Made by a program: the position numbers and the translations under genes
Notes under the pieces: generated by a model
Told to the model about the DNA's origin: nothing
Databases searched by the model: none
The model's input: the letters and a program-made list of their open reading frames with translations, nothing else
In this document: one piece after another, positions 60,231 to 64,000 of the stretch
How the letters are laid out: each line of letters starts with the position of its first letter
Numbering within the stretch: position 1 is the stretch's first letter
Assembly (NCBI RefSeq): GCF_021190955.1
Contig: NZ_JAIOAO010000007.1
Location: forward strand, 228,096 to 292,095
Reading direction: 5' to 3'
Origin: Parachryseolinea silvisoli
GTDB lineage: Bacteria > Bacteroidota > Bacteroidia > Cytophagales > Cyclobacteriaceae
Length of the DNA stretch: 64,000 nucleotides

Positions 60231-63200
60231 TTATTTCAAAGCATTTAGAATTTTAGTTACAAGATCCAGTCTCTCTGCCTGAACCTTGAGCGCTGTCTCG
60301 CTCAACTTTGTAGCCGGAGCTCCTCCGGTTTGCGTTAGTATGCGGTGCGCAAGCTCTCTATAAGCTATAAGTGCATCCTTAGTTGGCACCAATCTACCCC
60401 CCGAACTAAAAAAAGCTCTCATTTCAGCTGCATACGCCCCAGACATTGTCTGAATATCCTTAAACGTGTAAGTTACCCTTCCAGCTGACAAGGAAGTATT
60501 TTGCAATGCGGGGCCAAAACCCGCCATCGATATACCAATTGTAGTAGCATAGAATAATTCAATAGCGTCCGCGGCATTAACCATATTTGCCGTATAAGCA
60601 TTCGCTAAATGCTTCTCATCCCGGTAAAGCGACCAATTCCCATCGGAATATTTATACGTCACATGGCCTTCAATAAGATTAAACGTTTGATAGATACTAC
60701 CGGCTTGATCATATTGATAAAAACTGTTGTCGTTTCCAAAATCCCCAAAGCTCAATCCCGCCAGCGAGCCATCCCGGCGACCTTCGAATTTGGATTCTAC
60801 AACATATCCGTCTAACATAACACCCATGCCAGCACACTCGGGACACTCGTCACCAGGTCCGGAATCTCTTCCACCATCGGGATCTATGTTGCTTACAGGA
60901 GTGTTGCCCATCGCCATATAGGGACTCCAATGTTGTCCCATTGGATCTGGCACCAGCCATCGTCCAATGATAGGGTCATATTCTCTCAACTCAAAATGGC
61001 TCCATCCCGTCTCATCATCCTTCTCAGCATACTGCCCCTGATACTGATATCGATACCCACGGTTAACAGGCTGCAGCACTTGGTCAATCTGCTCAGGGGA
61101 AGCACCTTCCGCCAATAACCTGATCTCCGAGCCGCTCAGCGCCTTATCAAAGATATGCACTTCATCGATCGATCCATTCATCGGCAACTGAATATTCGTC
61201 GCCGTAGTCCGCGATGCACCAATAAGCACATCACCCACCGACGTTCCCGAACTGAACGAGTTAAACGCTGTCGCATAGCCATCTGGCTGGCCGTCGATAT
61301 AAAAACGGAATGTGCTGCCGTCGCCCACAACTGCTACGTGGTGCCACTCCGTATCGTTGATGGCGTAGTTCGTGCCAGTACCCAAATTCAGCGATGAGCC
61401 GTCGCCGCGCGTCGAGCTGAAGCGCAAAGCATGCGTGCCGTAGTCACCACCGAAGGTATCAAACACAAACGCAAATCCCTTCTGACTGGTGCTCGTGATG
61501 CTCGACACGATCGCACTCCTGGCATTGAGATCGTTTAGCTTGATATATGCAGCGATCGTGAACACACCCGTATTTTGCACAAACGACAGCTTTTCCGCAG
61601 ATCCCTCTAGTTTGACATAGCTGTTCACACCATTAAAGCTGTAGGCCTTGTTCGCCTCGCCATCAACACCGGTTGTGAGTACCGCTCCGCTCACCGTGCC
61701 GTTCAGGCCGTTGCCACTTTGATCCTGTGCATTACCTGAAAACGCATACTGCCCTTTCAGGTTTTTCCGCAGTAACGCAGCCGGTGCAGGCTCTGTAGAA
61801 ACGGTACGCAGTACATCTCCCCACGCACCATAGTCCGTTGCTTGTGAAACGTAGCTTGTGGTATGCGTCACGCTGACGTCATCGAACCATACCCGTGTCT
61901 CCGGGCTTTCATTCGAAACCCAAACATAAATATACTTTCCGCCGGCGGGTACGATTACCGGCTGGGGCAGTGAAACGCGCTCATGTGCATTATCCAATAC
62001 TTCTTCCCCCGCAACAAAGCCCGCCTCAACCGGAATCGGTTGGCGGTATCCGCCGATACGCACCATGTCTGCATCAAAGATAATATAGCTCAAGAAGGCA
62101 TTAGGACGCTCATTCTCATTCGTATAATTCAAAAAACCGGGTGCCGATAGCGCTCCGTTAAACCACTCCGATACGCGTATGGGCGTTGCTCCGTCGACGC
62201 CACCTGCAAACGCAAATGTATTGCCTAACATCGTCGATAACAACGAGAGTGTAATCCCCGTGTGGCTATACGACACCTTCTCTTCAAAACGTACATAGGC
62301 TTCCGCCCGAACAGTATCGCCCGGCTGTACTTCCAGCGCAATAGCAGGGCCCGTCGACTTCTGGGATACCAGCGTGCCCGGTGTATCGTTCCAATATAAG
62401 TAAGACGACCGTGAAGGAACAAGCACATTTCCCGTGGCATCTGTATGGTTCATATGCACGTCCACCTGCTCTGTTTCTGCGATGTTTTGGAAGTATTGTC
62501 CTTCTTCTATACGCGGGTTGCTGATGCTTTCCTGGCCATTATCCTCCATCGTCGCCGTGTAGGTCTTCACATCCTCCCGAACCAATGCGCGCACGTTGCC
62601 CAAATGATCCGTAAGCTCATATTCCAGGCTGCCATCCTGTGCAGGATAATAGGTGCCAATTTTGCTACCGGCATAAACAGGCATCTCGGTCTTCGTAGCT
62701 GGATTGTTATTCACGGACTCTTGCGTGCCTTCCTGGTCATAAACATTCAAGATACTTCCTACAGCGTCACGTATGTACCATGTTGTTCGGTTGAGCTTAT
62801 AGTTAATCTTTGCCATTCTGAAGCCGCGATCATCGTAAAGATACTCCACCTGCTTGTCTTGCGGCCGCTTCTCGACTGTTGAATAGACCGCGATAACCTT
62901 ACCAGTCACATCATAGTCAATATACTGATCATCACCTTCTGCTTTGTCGACCTTGGTTGTACGACCAATTTCATCGTAGTCATATGCCTGCGCATATCCG
63001 TCGATCGAGGTCAATCGATTCGTATTGTCTTTATAGTGATACTGGAACGTGTGCTGTTGCTGTGATTGATCGTTGTAACGATTCAGTTTCCGGATATTGC
63101 CATTCGCATCGTACTCCATACCCGTCAAACGAAAACGGTTTCCGCCCCAGCTATACGTATTAAGCGTATTGTTGGCATCTGCCCAGCTGGCGTCCTTTAT

Positions 63201-64000
63201 CTGATACTTGTCATCGTATTGGTATACATACATCCCCTTCAGGTCGTCGCCCGTGGCACCCCGCGCTTTGGTCGTCCGCCAGCGCGCCGCGGAGATTAAA
63301 CCGTTATACAATGCAATACCGTGATCACCTGTTTGTTTTACCGCTTCGACAACTCGTACGTCCATCTCTATACTTTGCAGCGTCGCACTCGTAAGCTTGG
63401 TGTTGGTTGCCGTCCACCGGTAAATACCCGCGGCAGCAGCCGTGACATTCAGCAACCGGTAGGTCTGCTGGCTGTTGTCAGCATTCGTGCTGTTGATATT
63501 CGTCCATGTACCGTTTGTATTCTTCTTTTCCCAGACAATCGATCCATACGTTCCTTTGGTAGTGGCCGGTAGCTCCAAGGTGTTGCCAAGCGGAACATCC
63601 ACGCGGCGTACCTGGTCAAAGATCTTTTGCGGCCGATACGTCAGCGATTTCGTGATGACCGCGCCCGTGGTTGAATTGACCAATGGCTCCAGCATGTTAT
63701 AACCCAGGTAGTTCAACGATACCACCATCGACAACTTACTATTATTGGCATAATCGACAAAATTGGGAATCGATGTGAGCGCGTTGTTGGAAAGGTTGAT
63801 CGCACTCAACTTCGTACTGGTCAGCAACGCCTGTGGAATGGAGGTAAACCTATTGTTCATCACCCGAAACGTAAGAAGCGACGTACAGTTGCCGATGCTC
63901 GACGGAAACGCCCCTGTAAAATAATTATCACTCAAGTTCAGATCAGTCAGCTTGGACCAGTTTGCTGTAAACAAAGACGCCGGGATTTCGCCCGACAACT
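60231..64000 (-). CDS. RHS/YD-repeat polymorphic toxin-like protein (N-terminus outside window)
   Basis: The frame is open from the right edge and ends at 60231; 1255 residues are visible and the N-terminus is missing. In order: leucine-rich repeats (first about 100 residues, NLSDNYFTGAFP, INLSNNALTSIP), Ig-like region (about 115-215), YD repeats (about 225-400, including YQYDDKYQIKDASW, YDANGNIRKLNRYND, YDYDEIGRTTKVD, DHLGNVRALV), a beta-rich stretch, a LamG/concanavalin-like domain (about 745-960, YAFSGNAQDQSGNGLNGTVSGA), the RHS core (about 980-1042, YDPIIGRWLVPDPMGQ then NPVSNIDPDGG-like end), and a variable tip (about 1043-1255) of unassigned function. In related proteins the tip is the toxin. 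The immunity-like SUKH gene follows 4 bases downstream. Confidence 0.88.
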   Translation of the reverse strand, partial: LSGEIPASLFTANWSKLTDLNLSDNYFTGAFPSSIGNCTSLLTFRVMNNRFTSIPQALLTSTKLSAINLSNNALTSIPNFVDYANNSKLSMVVSLNYLGYNMLEPLVNSTTGAVITKSLTYRPQKIFDQVRRVDVPLGNTLELPATTKGTYGSIVWEKKNTNGTWTNINSTNADNSQQTYRLLNVTAAAAGIYRWTATNTKLTSATLQSIEMDVRVVEAVKQTGDHGIALYNGLISAARWRTTKARGATGDDLKGMYVYQYDDKYQIKDASWADANNTLNTYSWGGNRFRLTGMEYDANGNIRKLNRYNDQSQQQHTFQYHYKDNTNRLTSIDGYAQAYDYDEIGRTTKVDKAEGDDQYIDYDVTGKVIAVYSTVEKRPQDKQVEYLYDDRGFRMAKINYKLNRTTWYIRDAVGSILNVYDQEGTQESVNNNPATKTEMPVYAGSKIGTYYPAQDGSLEYELTDHLGNVRALVREDVKTYTATMEDNGQESISNPRIEEGQYFQNIAETEQVDVHMNHTDATGNVLVPSRSSYLYWNDTPGTLVSQKSTGPAIALEVQPGDTVRAEAYVRFEEKVSYSHTGITLSLLSTMLGNTFAFAGGVDGATPIRVSEWFNGALSAPGFLNYTNENERPNAFLSYIIFDADMVRIGGYRQPIPVEAGFVAGEEVLDNAHERVSLPQPVIVPAGGKYIYVWVSNESPETRVWFDDVSVTHTTSYVSQATDYGAWGDVLRTVSTEPAPAALLRKNLKGQYAFSGNAQDQSGNGLNGTVSGAVLTTGVDGEANKAYSFNGVNSYVKLEGSAEKLSFVQNTGVFTIAAYIKLNDLNARSAIVSSITSTSQKGFAFVFDTFGGDYGTHALRFSSTRGDGSSLNLGTGTNYAINDTEWHHVAVVGDGSTFRFYIDGQPDGYATAFNSFSSGTSVGDVLIGASRTTATNIQLPMNGSIDEVHIFDKALSGSEIRLLAEGASPEQIDQVLQPVNRGYRYQYQGQYAEKDDETGWSHFELREYDPIIGRWLVPDPMGQHWSPYMAMGNTPVSNIDPDGGRDSGPGDECPECAGMGVMLDGYVVESKFEGRRDGSLAGLSFGDFGNDNSFYQYDQAGSIYQTFNLIEGHVTYKYSDGNWSLYRDEKHLANAYTANMVNAADAIELFYATTIGISMAGFGPALQNTSLSAGRVTYTFKDIQTMSGAYAAEMRAFFSSGGRLVPTKDALIAYRELAHRILTQTGGAPATKLSETALKVQAERLDLVTKILNALK

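Noticed and set aside
1..64000. CRISPR arrays, insertion sequences, prophage or integrative elements
   Set aside because: I saw no regularly spaced repeats, transposase, integrase or phage structural genes; the only sign of transfer is the base-composition change at the RHS tip.

Overview
The window reads as a chromosomal segment of a Bacteroidota bacterium, most likely order Cytophagales (Ohtaekwangia/Chryseolinea/Dawidia-like; this placement is inference). The signs are type IX secretion (T9SS) sorting domains on three secreted proteins, a PorP/SprF-family protein, a SusC/SusD pair, menaquinone genes, and -7 elements of the TAnnTTTG type instead of sigma70 boxes. GC is moderate (mid-50s by eye), dropping sharply only near 59.6-60.6 kb. 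I saw no tRNA, rRNA, CRISPR array, insertion sequence or phage gene.

Layout. 0-7.6 kb (minus): the N-terminal part of a giant GEVED/SprB-like secreted protein running off the left edge, a T9SS cargo, and a putative porin overlapping lpxK. 8.6-12.6 kb: a Nif3-like protein, a coiled-coil protein with a decayed zinc ribbon, a TPR protein and a histidine phosphatase. 12.7-24.3 kb: menaquinone genes (hotdog thioesterase, menF, menD, menB, menE), interrupted by a CARDB adhesin and a P-type ATPase and carrying a TerB-like gene between menB and menE. 24.5-33.2 kb: a nine-gene same-strand polysaccharide locus: receiver protein, pseudo-receiver/sugar-transferase fusion, three glycosyltransferases, asparagine-synthase-like amidotransferase, epimerase and a beta-hydroxyacid dehydrogenase. 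33.2-37.2 kb (minus): a PorP/SprF-OmpA fusion followed by a type-B-sorted FG-GAP protein. 37.4-39.0 kb: a small exported protein and a WYL regulator.

39.2-46.9 kb: a complete Leloir operon (galK-galE-galT-galM plus an SSS sugar symporter) with a divergent LacI regulator; the galK leader has a promoter followed by a hairpin and nine-T tract that looks like an attenuator. 47-51 kb: HAD phosphatase, orphan receiver, and a tight operon of persulfide dioxygenase-rhodanese plus two YeeE/YedE half-transporters. 51.2-57.6 kb: a SusC/SusD uptake pair divergent from a LacI regulator, with a double LacI-type operator between them. 57.7-64 kb: an outer-membrane barrel protein, a SiaC-like protein, and a SUKH immunity-like gene 4 bases downstream of a large RHS/YD-repeat protein with an unassigned C-terminal tip, running off the right edge.

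Most genes are recognisable families. The places most worth attention are the RHS tip with its SUKH gene, the PorP-OmpA/type-B cargo module, the gal leader, the inverted repeat over the TerB-like start codon, the pseudo-receiver sugar transferase, and a terminator lying inside a signal-peptide coding region.
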